Positions 1 through 7,248 of a stretch of DNA of 17,436 nucleotides are shown in pieces (the first letter of the stretch is position 1; each line of letters starts with the position of its first letter). Origin of the DNA: Pseudomonadota bacterium. Lineage in GTDB: Bacteria > Pseudomonadota > Alphaproteobacteria > Rhizobiales > Devosiaceae. A model generated the notes under the pieces. It did not search any database. It saw only the letters and a program-made list of their open reading frames with translations, and was not told the origin of the DNA. The position numbers and the translations under genes were made by a program. The DNA lies in contig JAEZBF010000077.1 in assembly GCA_023427545.1 (NCBI GenBank), forward strand, positions 1-17,436, given 5' to 3'.

Positions 1-581
1 TGGCGCAATTCGGCATTGTCGAGTTCCACGCCTGGGGTTGTCATCGCGACGACATCGAACATCCCGACCGCATCACCTTCGACCTCGACCCCGGCGAGGG
101 GATGGAGTGGCGCGAGATCGTCGAGGCGGCGTTCCACGTCCGCGAGCAGCTGACGCGCCGGTTTGCATTGGTGCCGTTCGTCAAGACGACGGGCGGCAAG
201 GGCATCCACATCGTCTGCCCGCTCACCCCCACCCGCGAGTGGAAGGAGGTGCACGCAAATACCGGCGTCATCGCAGGTATCCTTGCGGCCGAGAACCCGG
301 ACACGTTCACTGCCAACATGGCCAAGAACCGCCGCACGCGGCGGATCTTCATCGACATCCACCGCAACGCGCGGACCGCAACGGCGGCGTCGGCATACTC
401 GCTACGTGCCCGGCCCGGACTCACCGCTTCGGCCCCGGTGAGCTGGGACGACCTAAGCGCCATCGACGCTCCAGCCGATTTCAACTATTCTACATTGCCC
501 GCCTTGTTAACCAAGACTGGCGACCCCTGGGCGAACATCAATGAGTTCGCAAGGGACCTCAGGCCAGTATCCAAAGGCTGA
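1..581 (+). CDS. ligD: ATP-dependent DNA ligase LigD, C-terminal polymerase domain (5' end outside window)
   Basis: Open from the window edge (codons begin at base 3) to TGA at 579-581, giving about 192 C-terminal residues. It matches the archaeo-eukaryotic primase-type POL domain of LigD, which adds ribo- or deoxynucleotides during non-homologous end joining. Visible motifs are FDLDPGEG with the two metal-binding aspartates, KTTGGKGIHIV (the family's SGGKGLHV nucleotide-binding motif), and RRIFIDIHRNAR with the third acidic residue, followed by AYSLRARPG and PVSWDDL, the usual end of the domain. POL therefore sits at the C-terminus of the protein. The ligase and phosphoesterase parts must lie upstream if this is a full LigD; a stand-alone polymerase cannot be excluded from what is visible. 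Ku follows 33 bp downstream on the same strand, which supports an NHEJ role. Confidence 0.92.
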   Translation, partial: AQFGIVEFHAWGCHRDDIEHPDRITFDLDPGEGMEWREIVEAAFHVREQLTRRFALVPFVKTTGGKGIHIVCPLTPTREWKEVHANTGVIAGILAAENPDTFTANMAKNRRTRRIFIDIHRNARTATAASAYSLRARPGLTASAPVSWDDLSAIDAPADFNYSTLPALLTKTGDPWANINEFARDLRPVSKG

Positions 582-614
582 GAAGTAGTACCCGTCGCGT
601 AGGAGAAGACGATC

Positions 615-1547
615 ATGGCGCCCCGCTCGAGCTGGAAGGGTTACATCAAGCTTTCCCTCGTGAGCTGCCCGGTGCGGCTCTACCCCGCGACCAGCGCGTC
701 GGAGCGGGTGAGCTTCAATCTTCTCCACAAGGACACCAAGAATCGGATCAACATGAAGCCGGTCGACCCCGAACTGGGACTGGTCGAGCGCTCCGACCTG
801 GTGAAGGGTTATGAATACGAGAAGAACCAGTACGTGGTGATCGATGAGACCGATCTCGACGCCGTGCGGATCGAGGCGAGCCACACCATGAACATCGAGG
901 CCTTCGTCGATGCCGACGAGGTCGACGTGGTCTATATGGACGCGCCCTACTACCTCGCGCCCGACGGCAAGATGGCCGACGAAACCTTCGTCGTGCTGCG
1001 GGAAGCCATGAAGCGCGAGAACAAGATCGCCATTGCGCGCATCGTCATGAGTTCGCGCGAACGCGTGGTTGCCATTTCTCCGCGCGGCAAGGGCATGCTG
1101 GTTGCGACGCTGCGCAACCCCAACGAGGTGCGCGGCACGGCCGACTACTTCGACGACATCCCGGACACCAAGATCGACCCGGAAATGCTCGAGCTTGCGA
1201 GCAAGCTGATCGAGCAGAAGGTCACCCATTTCGAGCCCAAGAATTACGAGGACCGTTACGAGGCGGCCCTTCTCGAGATGATCCGCGCCAAGCTCAAGGG
1301 CCAGACGCCGGTCTTTGCGGCAGCGCCCGAGCGCGGCAACGTCGTCAACCTCATGGATGCGCTCAAGGCGAGCCTCGGCCAGGCCAAGCCGCCGGCCCCG
1401 AGCAAGTCCAAGACCAAGGCGACTCCCGCCGAGGAAGAGGAAAAGCCTGCCGCCCGGACGAAGGCGCCCGCAAAGGGCAAGGCGGCTCCGGCCAAGTCGG
1501 TAGCGGCAACCGCGGCCAAGGCGCCGCCCAAACGGAAGTCGGCCTAG
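615..1547 (+). CDS. ku: Non-homologous end-joining protein Ku
   Basis: 310 residues, a normal length for bacterial Ku (about 260-320). The homodimer encircles broken DNA ends and recruits and stimulates LigD. The N-terminus MAPRSSWKGYIKLSLVSCPV is the characteristic opening strand, followed by ERVSFNLLHK and by the core segment with YMDAPYYLAPDGK, where family members commonly have a YYL.P...... motif. The Ku core runs to about residue 255. The rest is a low-complexity Lys/Ala/Pro tail ending PPKRKSA, as in many rhizobial Ku proteins, where such basic tails contribute DNA binding. The ATG is preceded by AGGAG at 601-605. It lies between ligD and a BRCT/TPR gene whose TTG start is one base past the ku stop, which suggests cotranscription and translational coupling. 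Confidence 0.96.
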   Translation: MAPRSSWKGYIKLSLVSCPVRLYPATSASERVSFNLLHKDTKNRINMKPVDPELGLVERSDLVKGYEYEKNQYVVIDETDLDAVRIEASHTMNIEAFVDADEVDVVYMDAPYYLAPDGKMADETFVVLREAMKRENKIAIARIVMSSRERVVAISPRGKGMLVATLRNPNEVRGTADYFDDIPDTKIDPEMLELASKLIEQKVTHFEPKNYEDRYEAALLEMIRAKLKGQTPVFAAAPERGNVVNLMDALKASLGQAKPPAPSKSKTKATPAEEEEKPAARTKAPAKGKAAPAKSVAATAAKAPPKRKSA

Positions 1548-1548
1548 G

Positions 1549-2622
1549 TTGCGGGTAGCGGGCGCGGCATTCGGTATCTTCGGCGCGCTCGCCGCCTTTC
1601 CGCGGCGCCTCGCTGCGCGCGAGGTCGAAAAGCAGGGTGGCAAGCTCCGGCGCGGCCTGCAGCGCGGCACCTCCCACGTCGTCTTCGGCCGTACCCTTGT
1701 TTCCCGCCGCCCCGAATCCGAGATCGAGGCGCGCTATGACGCCGTGGCCGGCAAAAAGCTCCTCGGCGAGAACGGATTCCTCCGCGCCCTGGGACTGCTC
1801 CCCGCTGTCGAGGGCGCCGAGCTCACCCGCCGCGCGCTGATCGAGCAGTCCGGCCTCTCCGAGCGTGACTTCGACCTCCTCGCCTTGTTTGACGCGTTCG
1901 AGCGTGAGGCCGAGCCCTTCTCGTTCCGCGACCTCATCCTGTCGCGCAAGTATGCCGGGCTGATCGCCGGCGGCGCGACCTGGGGGGCGGTTGCCCGCTC
2001 CATCCACCAGGCCGGTCCGGTCGCCTCGCTGACCGCGCTGTCGCTGCACAAGGGAAAGCTCAGCATCTACGCCCGCCGCGGCGAGACCCTCAGCGAACTG
2101 GACGGCCAGCACCTGCTGCCGCTCGGCGAGCCCGAGGACGACGACCCCGACGTGCTGTTTGCCGAGGCCGAGGAGGCGGAAGCCGAGGAGCGGTTCGCCG
2201 AGGCCGCCGCATGGTACGGCCGCTGTCTTGCCCTCGATCCATCGGACTCGGTCGCCGCCTTCAACCGCGGCAACTGCCTTCGCGCCGCGGGGCACCCGGA
2301 GGAAGCCGCGACCGCCTATATGGACGCGATCAAGCGCGACCCGGGCTTCGTCGAGGCCTGGTTCAACTACGCCGCCCTGCTCGCCGCCGAGGGACGGCCG
2401 GCGATTGCCCGCGAGCACCTGGTCAAGGCGATCGCGATCGATCCGGCCTATGCCGACCCGGTCTACAACCTCGCAACGCTCGAATACGAAGCCGGCAACC
2501 TGGGCGAGGCGCGTCGCTGGTGGAGCCGCTACCTCGAGCTCGACAAGGACAGCGAATGGGCGCGGCGCGCGACCCGCGGCATCCGCTATGCCGACCTGGT
2601 GCTCTCCGGCCGGACCGCATGA
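1549..2622 (+). CDS. NHEJ-operon protein with BRCT-like, MerR-like HTH and TPR segments
   Basis: 357 residues. Residues about 8-55 look like a BRCT fold: the start FGIFGALAAF, then EVEKQGGKLRRGL and TSHVVFG correspond to the family's GG turn and the strand before the last helix. Residues about 92-155 (LTRRALIEQSGLSERDF, FSFRDLILSRKYAGL, WGAVARSIH) resemble the MerR-type HTH seen at the front of some TPR proteins. Residues about 200-350 contain roughly four tetratricopeptide repeats, for example RFAEAAAWYGRCLALDPS, HPEEAATAYMDAIKRDP and RPAIAREHLVKAIAIDP. An acidic linker (PEDDDPD) separates the halves. The start is taken as TTG 1549, because no ATG or GTG precedes the BRCT-like region in frame; GGAAG at 1534-1538 could serve as a ribosome site. 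The stop overlaps the next ATG (ATGA). No enzymatic motif is visible. A repair scaffold or adaptor is inference from architecture and neighbours. Confidence 0.82.
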   Translation: MRVAGAAFGIFGALAAFPRRLAAREVEKQGGKLRRGLQRGTSHVVFGRTLVSRRPESEIEARYDAVAGKKLLGENGFLRALGLLPAVEGAELTRRALIEQSGLSERDFDLLALFDAFEREAEPFSFRDLILSRKYAGLIAGGATWGAVARSIHQAGPVASLTALSLHKGKLSIYARRGETLSELDGQHLLPLGEPEDDDPDVLFAEAEEAEAEERFAEAAAWYGRCLALDPSDSVAAFNRGNCLRAAGHPEEAATAYMDAIKRDPGFVEAWFNYAALLAAEGRPAIAREHLVKAIAIDPAYADPVYNLATLEYEAGNLGEARRWWSRYLELDKDSEWARRATRGIRYADLVLSGRTA

Positions 2623-3257
2623 ACTTCCTCTTCGACGGCCCCGAGGACGCGGCGATCACCATTATGCTTGCCCATGGCGCGGGCGCGCCAATGGACAGCA
2701 ATTCCATGATCCAGGCCGCCACAGCGCTAGCTGTGGAAGGGCTGCGCGTCGCGCGCTTCGAGTTCGCCTACATGGCTGCCCGTCGAGATGGCGAGCGCAG
2801 GCCGCCGCCCAAGGCGGAAACGGTGATGCCGGAGTACGAGGCCGCGGTCGCTACCCTGGGCGCACACGGCAAGCTCCTGATCGGCGGCAAGTCGATGGGC
2901 GGGCGGGTAGCGAGCATGGTGGCGGACAAGCTCCACGCCGACGGGCAGGTTCAGGGCCTCGTCTGCCTGGGCTACCCCTTCCATCCGCCGGGCCGGCCGA
3001 CGCAACTACGGACCAGGCACCTGCAGACGCTGACGTGCCCAGCGCTGATCGTTCACGGCACCCGCGACGAGTTCGGCAGCCGAGAGGAGGTCGAGACCTA
3101 CGGGCTCTCCCCCGCAATCGACCTGCTCTGGCTCGAGGATGGCGACCATGATCTCCGCCCGCGCAAGTCCGTCTCCGGCTTCACCGCCGCGCAGCACCTC
3201 GCGACCATGGCCCGGGCGGTGCGCAGCTTCGCCGAGGGGCTGACCTCGCTCCGGTGA
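2619..3257 (+). CDS. Alpha/beta hydrolase, Tex30/KANL3-like (dienelactone-hydrolase superfamily)
   Basis: 212 residues, soluble, with no signal peptide. The chain shows the small alpha/beta hydrolase core: LAHGAGAPMDS (oxyanion loop after strand 3), GGKSMGG with nucleophile Ser92, LIVHGTRDEFG with Asp150, and EDGDHDL with His177. A complete catalytic triad is therefore present. The pattern matches the Tex30/KANL3-like family, whose bacterial members have poorly known substrates; a serine esterase or hydrolase is the safe call. The ATG at 2619 overlaps the preceding stop as ATGA, so the gene is coupled to the BRCT/TPR gene. Its own stop overlaps the xth start as GTGA. Its place inside a DNA-repair operon is unexplained and could be functional or merely positional. 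Confidence 0.88.
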   Translation: MNFLFDGPEDAAITIMLAHGAGAPMDSNSMIQAATALAVEGLRVARFEFAYMAARRDGERRPPPKAETVMPEYEAAVATLGAHGKLLIGGKSMGGRVASMVADKLHADGQVQGLVCLGYPFHPPGRPTQLRTRHLQTLTCPALIVHGTRDEFGSREEVETYGLSPAIDLLWLEDGDHDLRPRKSVSGFTAAQHLATMARAVRSFAEGLTSLR

Positions 3258-4027
3258 AGATCGCGACCTTCAACATCAACAACGTCAACAAGCGGCTCGC
3301 CAACTTGCTCGAGTGGCTGGAGGAAGCGGAGCCGGACGTCGTCTGCCTGCAGGAGCTCAAGGCCACCGACCGCGATTTTCCGCGCACCGCCATCGAGGCT
3401 GCGGGCTACGGGGCCGTGTGGCGCGGCCAGAAGTCATGGAACGGCGTTGCCATACTCGCGCGCGGCGCGGAGCCGGTGCTGACCCGCAACGAGCTGCCCG
3501 GCGACCCCAGGGACGACCACGCCCGCTACATCGAAGCGGCGGTCAACGGTATCCTCATCGCCTCGATCTACCTGCCCAACGGCAATCCGCAGCCCGGCCC
3601 CAAGTTCGACTACAAGCTGCGATGGTTCGAGCGGCTGATCGCCCACGCGCAGGATCTCTGGAATTCCGGCCTGCCGGTGGTGCTCGCCGGCGACTACAAC
3701 GTGGTGCCCACGCAAGCCGACATCTACGAAACCAGCTCGTACAAGACCAACGCTCTGGTCCAGCCTGCGCCGCGCGAGGCCTACGCCCGCCTCCTCGCCC
3801 AGGGGTGGACCGACGCGCTGCGCAAAACGCACCCCCACGAGACGATCTACACGTTCTGGGACTACATGCGGAACCGCTGGGAGCGCGACGCGGGGCTGCG
3901 GCTCGACCACCTGCTGCTGAGCAAGGGGCTGGCGAAGAAGCTCAAGTCTGCGGGGGTGGACAAAGATGTGCGCGGCCGGGAGAACGCGAGCGACCACGCA
4001 CCGACATGGGTGGATCTGAAGGACTGA
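3254..4027 (+). CDS. xth: Exodeoxyribonuclease III (AP endonuclease, EEP family)
   Basis: 257 residues, close to the 268 of E. coli ExoIII. The family incises at abasic sites and removes 3' blocking groups and 3' nucleotides from duplex DNA. Key residues are visible: Asn7 in TFNINNVNKR, metal ligand Glu34 in CLQELK, Asp147 and Asn149 in AGDYNVVP, and the C-terminal Asp247-His248 pair in NASDHAPTWVDL. LRLDHLL carries the conserved Asp of the DNA-binding face. The start is GTG at 3254, overlapping the hydrolase TGA by 4 bp. This is the last gene of the ligD-ku run and may supply end cleaning before ligation, though base-excision repair is the established role. Hairpins follow in 4037-4119. Confidence 0.95.
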   Translation: MKIATFNINNVNKRLANLLEWLEEAEPDVVCLQELKATDRDFPRTAIEAAGYGAVWRGQKSWNGVAILARGAEPVLTRNELPGDPRDDHARYIEAAVNGILIASIYLPNGNPQPGPKFDYKLRWFERLIAHAQDLWNSGLPVVLAGDYNVVPTQADIYETSSYKTNALVQPAPREAYARLLAQGWTDALRKTHPHETIYTFWDYMRNRWERDAGLRLDHLLLSKGLAKKLKSAGVDKDVRGRENASDHAPTWVDLKD

Positions 4028-4036
4028 GGGAACACC

Positions 4037-4119
4037 GCGGCCGTCGGCAAAGGCCGCCTCACCCGGCCTCCAACGATCTCTCCGCCAGGGGAGAGGTGTC
4101 CGGGGCAGACTTTCGCCCC
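4037..4119. terminator. Cluster of three hairpins between convergent genes, REP-like in part
   Basis: Three perfect stems lie between the xth stop and the end of the PCuAC gene: GCGGCC 4037-4042 with GGCCGC 4052-4057; CTCTCC 4078-4083 with GGAGAG 4090-4095; and GGGGC 4102-4106 with GCCCC 4115-4119. None has a U-tract, so intrinsic termination is uncertain. The stretch CCTCACCC then CTCTCC(N6)GGAGAG looks like the dispersed palindromes common between convergent genes in alphaproteobacteria and resembles the element at 10039-10073. Confidence 0.4.
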
Positions 4120-4151
4120 TCGCCCGAAGCCATGACCAGCGAGGTGCACCC

Positions 4152-4703
4152 TCACATCTTCATGTTCGGGTCCATCTTGGCGTCCATGCGGTGCTCGGGT
4201 GGCGCGCTGGCGGTGACCGGGCCGATCGAGAGCACGACCGGCAGCTCGCCCGCGGCCTCGAACTTGAGCGTTACCTCCACGCATTGGCCTTCCTCGAAGG
4301 GCACGCCGATGTTGGTAAGCATCAGGTGGTAGCCATTGCCGGGCACGAGGCTGACACTGCCGCCGGCCGGGATCTCGAGACCGCCCGCGACCGGAGCCAT
4401 CTTCATCATCTCGCCTTCCATCTTCATCTCGTGGAGATCGACCGCCCCGGCGGCTTCGCTCGTGGCGCCGAGCAGCCGGTCGGGCATGGTGCCGGCATTG
4501 TTGATGGTCAGGTAGCCCCCGGCGCTCGGCGCGTTGGGCGGCATGGCGCGCGTGAAGGCGCCCGACACGGTGATCGGGCCGGACGTGAACGTGGCCGCCG
4601 GGTCGCAGCCTTCGTGGAGAAGGCCCTCGTGGGCTACGGCAAGGCCAGGAGTGACGGCAAGCAGCAGGGTTGCGGCAAGTGCGGCGCGGAATGTGGTTCT
4701 CAT
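4152..4703 (-). CDS. Periplasmic copper chaperone, PCuAC family (DUF461)
   Basis: 183 residues. A Sec signal peptide covers residues 1-24 (MRTTFRAALAATLLLAVTPG, then LAVA before HEG), so the mature protein is periplasmic. The cupredoxin-like core contains AFTRAMPPNAPSAGGYLTI and the metal site: His91 in DLHEMKMEG, Met102, His126 and Met128 in GYHLML. PCuAC proteins bind Cu(I) through H(M)X10MX21HXM and deliver copper toward the CuA site of cytochrome oxidase. Here the first spacing is 10 but the second is 23, so two extra residues lie in the loop. The C-terminus (EHRMDAKMDPNMKM) is rich in Met and His and could bind more metal. It is divergent from the HupE/UreJ gene and no oxidase gene is near. 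Confidence 0.9.
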   Translation of the reverse strand: MRTTFRAALAATLLLAVTPGLAVAHEGLLHEGCDPAATFTSGPITVSGAFTRAMPPNAPSAGGYLTINNAGTMPDRLLGATSEAAGAVDLHEMKMEGEMMKMAPVAGGLEIPAGGSVSLVPGNGYHLMLTNIGVPFEEGQCVEVTLKFEAAGELPVVLSIGPVTASAPPEHRMDAKMDPNMKM

Positions 4704-4879
4704 CGGCTGATGTCCAGTGACGGCCCGGATGGCGGGCGAGATAGCTGAATGATGGGTGGCGTGGGCATGACTTAGCCCAACCGCGGCAGCACGTCACCGG
4801 ACCTGAGCTGTTTCATCCGGTTGCGGTCGGGCAGGAGACCTGACACAAATCGGGAAACATCCCGCCCCGAGGTGCAACC

Positions 4880-5464
4880 ATGCGCGCGATCCTGACCCTG
4901 CTTCTTTTCATCGTTCCGACCGCTGCCTACGCCCATACCGGGCACGCCGATGCCGGCGGTCTCGCCTCGGGCTTCGCCCATCCCATGGCCGGGCTCGACC
5001 ACGTGCTGGCGATGCTGGCGGTCGGCGCTTTTGCAGCAGTGCTCGGCGGCCGCGCGCTGTTCCTCGTCCCGCTCAGCTTCGTGCTGATGATGGTGGCGGG
5101 CTTCGCCGCCGGCAGTGCCGGGATCGGCCTGCCCTATGTCGAGCTCGGCATCGCACTGTCCTCGATCGTGATCGGCGCCGTTGCCGCGAGCGGGCGCTCG
5201 ATGCCGGTCGCCGCCGCGATGAGCCTCGTCGGTGCGTTCGCGCTGTTCCACGGTCAGGCGCACGGCGCCGAGATGCCGGTTGGCGCCTCCGGCCTCGAGT
5301 TCGCCCTTGGCTTCGTCGCCGCCACGGCCCTGCTGCATGCGGTTGGCCTTGGCGCAACGCTGGCTGTCGGCAAGGCGGTGGGCAAGCACGGCAGGGCGAT
5401 CGCTCGGATCGGCAGCGGCGTGTTTGCGCTGGGCGGCGTGGGACTGCTGGCCGGCTGGCTCTAG
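4880..5464 (+). CDS. hupE: HupE/UreJ family membrane protein
   Basis: 194 residues. A signal peptide ends near AYA-18, leaving His19-Thr-Gly-His22 at the mature N-terminus. Roughly six hydrophobic segments follow. The family signatures are present: HPMAGLDHVLAMLAVG (residues 34-49) and the LFHGQAHGAE motif. HupE/UreJ proteins are thought to carry nickel (or cobalt) for hydrogenase or urease, but neither enzyme is encoded in this window, so substrate and role here are open. The ATG has CGAGG at 4868-4872. The gene diverges from the PCuAC gene over 176 bp, which hints at a shared metal-homeostasis theme. Confidence 0.9.
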   Translation: MRAILTLLLFIVPTAAYAHTGHADAGGLASGFAHPMAGLDHVLAMLAVGAFAAVLGGRALFLVPLSFVLMMVAGFAAGSAGIGLPYVELGIALSSIVIGAVAASGRSMPVAAAMSLVGAFALFHGQAHGAEMPVGASGLEFALGFVAATALLHAVGLGATLAVGKAVGKHGRAIARIGSGVFALGGVGLLAGWL

Positions 5465-5530
5465 GCTCCGCGAGCCTGCCGGTTTCATTGCCGGCGTGGG
5501 CAGTGACACGCCCTCAGCGGTCCTCAACCC

Positions 5531-5559
5531 TAGACACTCCGGCCAACTTCATCTATACG
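5531..5559 (+). promoter_or_regulatory. Candidate sigma-70-type promoter for rplS
   Basis: TAGACA at 5531-5536 (5 of 6 to the -35 consensus) is followed after 17 bp by TATACG at 5554-5559 (4 of 6 to the -10 consensus). It would leave a leader of about 90 nt before the rplS ATG. It was found by eye and the start point is untested. Confidence 0.45.
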
Positions 5560-5654
5560 CCGCGCAAACTAAAACCCTCCGTGCAACCAAGACCGGGCGA
5601 GCGAGGCTAAGTCCTCGGGCAATCGCTCCATTGAAAAGATCAGGACGGATCGTC

Positions 5655-6176
5655 ATGAACAACGTGATCGCAGAGATCAATCGCGAGCAGGTCGAAGCCC
5701 TGCAGTCGCGCCGAGCCACCCCCGACTTCACCCATGGCGATACCGTCAAGGTCTGGGTGAAGGTCCGTGAAGGTGAAAAGGAACGCCTCCAGGCCTACGA
5801 GGGCATCGTCATAGCCCGCTCGGGCAGTGGCCTGATGGAGAGCTTCACCGTCCGCAAGATCAGCTACGGCGAGGGCGTCGAGCGCGTCTTCCCGGTGCTG
5901 TCGCCCAATATCGACCGCATCGAAGTCGTCCGCCGCGGCAAGGTCCGCCGCGCCAAGCTCTACTACCTGCGCGATCGTCGCGGTAAGTCGGCCCGTATCT
6001 TCGAGTCGACCAACGCGCGTACCCGCAAGCTGCAGGAGAACGAGCGCGAGGCCGCCCAGCAGGCCAAGGATGCGCGCGAGGCCGAGAAGGTCGCCGCTGC
6101 CGAGGCGCTGGCCAAGGAGCTCGCCGAAAAGGACGCTGCCGAGGCTGCAGCCGGCGAGCAGACTGCCGCCGAGTAA
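5655..6176 (+). CDS. rplS: 50S ribosomal protein L19
   Basis: 173 residues. L19 lies at the 30S-50S interface of the ribosome. The N-terminal 115 residues are a clean L19: FTHGDTVKVWVKVREGEKER, RLQAYEGIVIARSG, FTVRKISYGEGVERVFPVLS, IEVVRRGKVRRAKLYYLRDR and GKSARI. The remaining 55 or so residues are an Ala/Glu/Lys-rich, probably helical tail, longer than in the 115-residue E. coli protein. Tails of this kind occur in other alphaproteobacterial L19s. The start is ATG 5655 with AGGA at 5642-5645. The frame stays open upstream, but the match to the family begins here. In many alphaproteobacteria rplS follows trmD; here it stands after hupE with its own gap, and a strong terminator follows. Confidence 0.97.
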   Translation: MNNVIAEINREQVEALQSRRATPDFTHGDTVKVWVKVREGEKERLQAYEGIVIARSGSGLMESFTVRKISYGEGVERVFPVLSPNIDRIEVVRRGKVRRAKLYYLRDRRGKSARIFESTNARTRKLQENEREAAQQAKDAREAEKVAAAEALAKELAEKDAAEAAAGEQTAAE

Positions 6177-6199
6177 GCTGGCCGCATCATCGATCGTGC

Positions 6200-6228
6200 A
6201 AAAGCCCGGCCGTCGCGCCGGGCTTTTT
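6200..6228. terminator. Intrinsic terminator shared by rplS and the AEC gene
   Basis: An 11-bp perfect stem, AAAAGCCCGGC at 6200-6210 with GCCGGGCTTTT at 6217-6227, encloses a 6-nt loop. It ends in a T-run on the plus strand and a matching run on the minus strand, so it can terminate rplS and the convergent permease gene that ends at 6233. Confidence 0.93.
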
Positions 6229-6232
6229 CGTT

Positions 6233-7156
6233 CTAGATAGCCTGCAGCATCAGCGACACGGACACCGTGGAGAGCAGCGTCGCGATCAGCACGGCGCGGC
6301 CGATGTTTTCCGAAGGCACGTTGTAGCGCAGCGCCAGAACGAAGGTCATGACGCCGCACGGTGCCGAAGAGATCAGCAGCGTCAGGCCTGCCGACTCCAC
6401 CGGCTGGCGGAAGACCAGGAGCAGCAGCGCCGCCGCCACCGCAGGCATGGCGATGAGCTTGAGCCCCGCCGCGGCGAACGAGATCCTGAGGTCGCCCATC
6501 GCGCGCTGGCTCATCAGCACGATGCCGAGCGCGAACAGCGAGGCCGGCGACGCCGCACCCGAGAGGAACTGGGCGAACACCGCAACACCCCCGCCGATCG
6601 GGATGTTCAGCGCCTTGGCGCAGAGGCCGAGCGCCAGCGCGATCAGCTGCGGGTTCGTCGCCATCCGGCCCGCAACGCCCGCGACCGAAGCCCTGCCCTT
6701 CCCCGGCTCTGTAGCGTCGAGCAGCATCAGCGTCGCGCCGTAGATCACGACCAGGTCGCCGGCGATGAAGGTGACGATCGTCGCCGCCCGCTCCTCGCCG
6801 AACTGGTAGATCGCGATCGGCAGCAGGTAGAGCACGTGATTGGCAAAGACCGACGTCATGCCCAGCAGGATGCTTTCGCGCACGTCCCGTCTGAACACGC
6901 GGCGGAACAGCAGGTAGGCCAGCACGTAGACGATCATCTCGGCGAGCAGGTAGGAGCCGATGAACAGCACGTTGAACTGCGCCAGATCGACCGTCGAGAC
7001 CAGCCGGAAGAGCAGCACCGGCCCCGCGATGAAATAGACGAACTTGCTGAGCGCGTTCGCCTCCGACTGGGCAAACCACCCGAAGTATCGGCAGAGGGCG
7101 CCGATGCCGACCATCGCAAAGACGGGCAGCACCGAGTTGAGCAGGGCATCGAACAC
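6233..7156 (-). CDS. AEC family transporter (auxin efflux carrier-like permease)
   Basis: 307 residues with about ten hydrophobic segments in two five-helix halves, typical of the AEC/BART superfamily of inner-membrane permeases. Recognisable stretches are LPVFAMVGIGALCRYFGW near the N-terminus, the central ESILLGMTSVFANHVLYLLP with the family's Asn in a broken helix, and near the C-terminus SSAPCGVMTFVLALRYNVP. Bacterial members move organic anions such as malate or malonate, or have unknown substrates, so none is assigned here. The start is a GTG (reverse strand, 7156) with GGAAG about 11 nt before it; no other in-frame start lies close upstream. It diverges from the MBL-fold gene over 92 bp and ends at the shared terminator. 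Confidence 0.9.
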   Translation of the reverse strand: MFDALLNSVLPVFAMVGIGALCRYFGWFAQSEANALSKFVYFIAGPVLLFRLVSTVDLAQFNVLFIGSYLLAEMIVYVLAYLLFRRVFRRDVRESILLGMTSVFANHVLYLLPIAIYQFGEERAATIVTFIAGDLVVIYGATLMLLDATEPGKGRASVAGVAGRMATNPQLIALALGLCAKALNIPIGGGVAVFAQFLSGAASPASLFALGIVLMSQRAMGDLRISFAAAGLKLIAMPAVAAALLLLVFRQPVESAGLTLLISSAPCGVMTFVLALRYNVPSENIGRAVLIATLLSTVSVSLMLQAI

Positions 7157-7235
7157 TTGAGAACGGACTTCCGGAGGAGCGGGCGGGTGGGCTGCGCGAT
7201 GGCAGCGCCTGCGCTATAGCATCGGCAGCATCGAT

Positions 7236-7241
7236 GGGAGG
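7236..7241 (+). promoter_or_regulatory. Ribosome binding site that fixes a TTG start
   Basis: GGGAGG at 7236-7241 lies 7 nt before TTG 7249. An in-frame ATG at 7234 is closed after four codons by TAA 7246-7248, so it cannot start the MBL-fold protein. Confidence 0.75.
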
Positions 7242-7248
7242 GGCGTAA

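Noticed and set aside
5560..5654. Structured L19 autoregulatory leader upstream of rplS
   Set aside because: The roughly 90-nt leader is long enough, but no clear conserved hairpin was seen that would support a named leader RNA.
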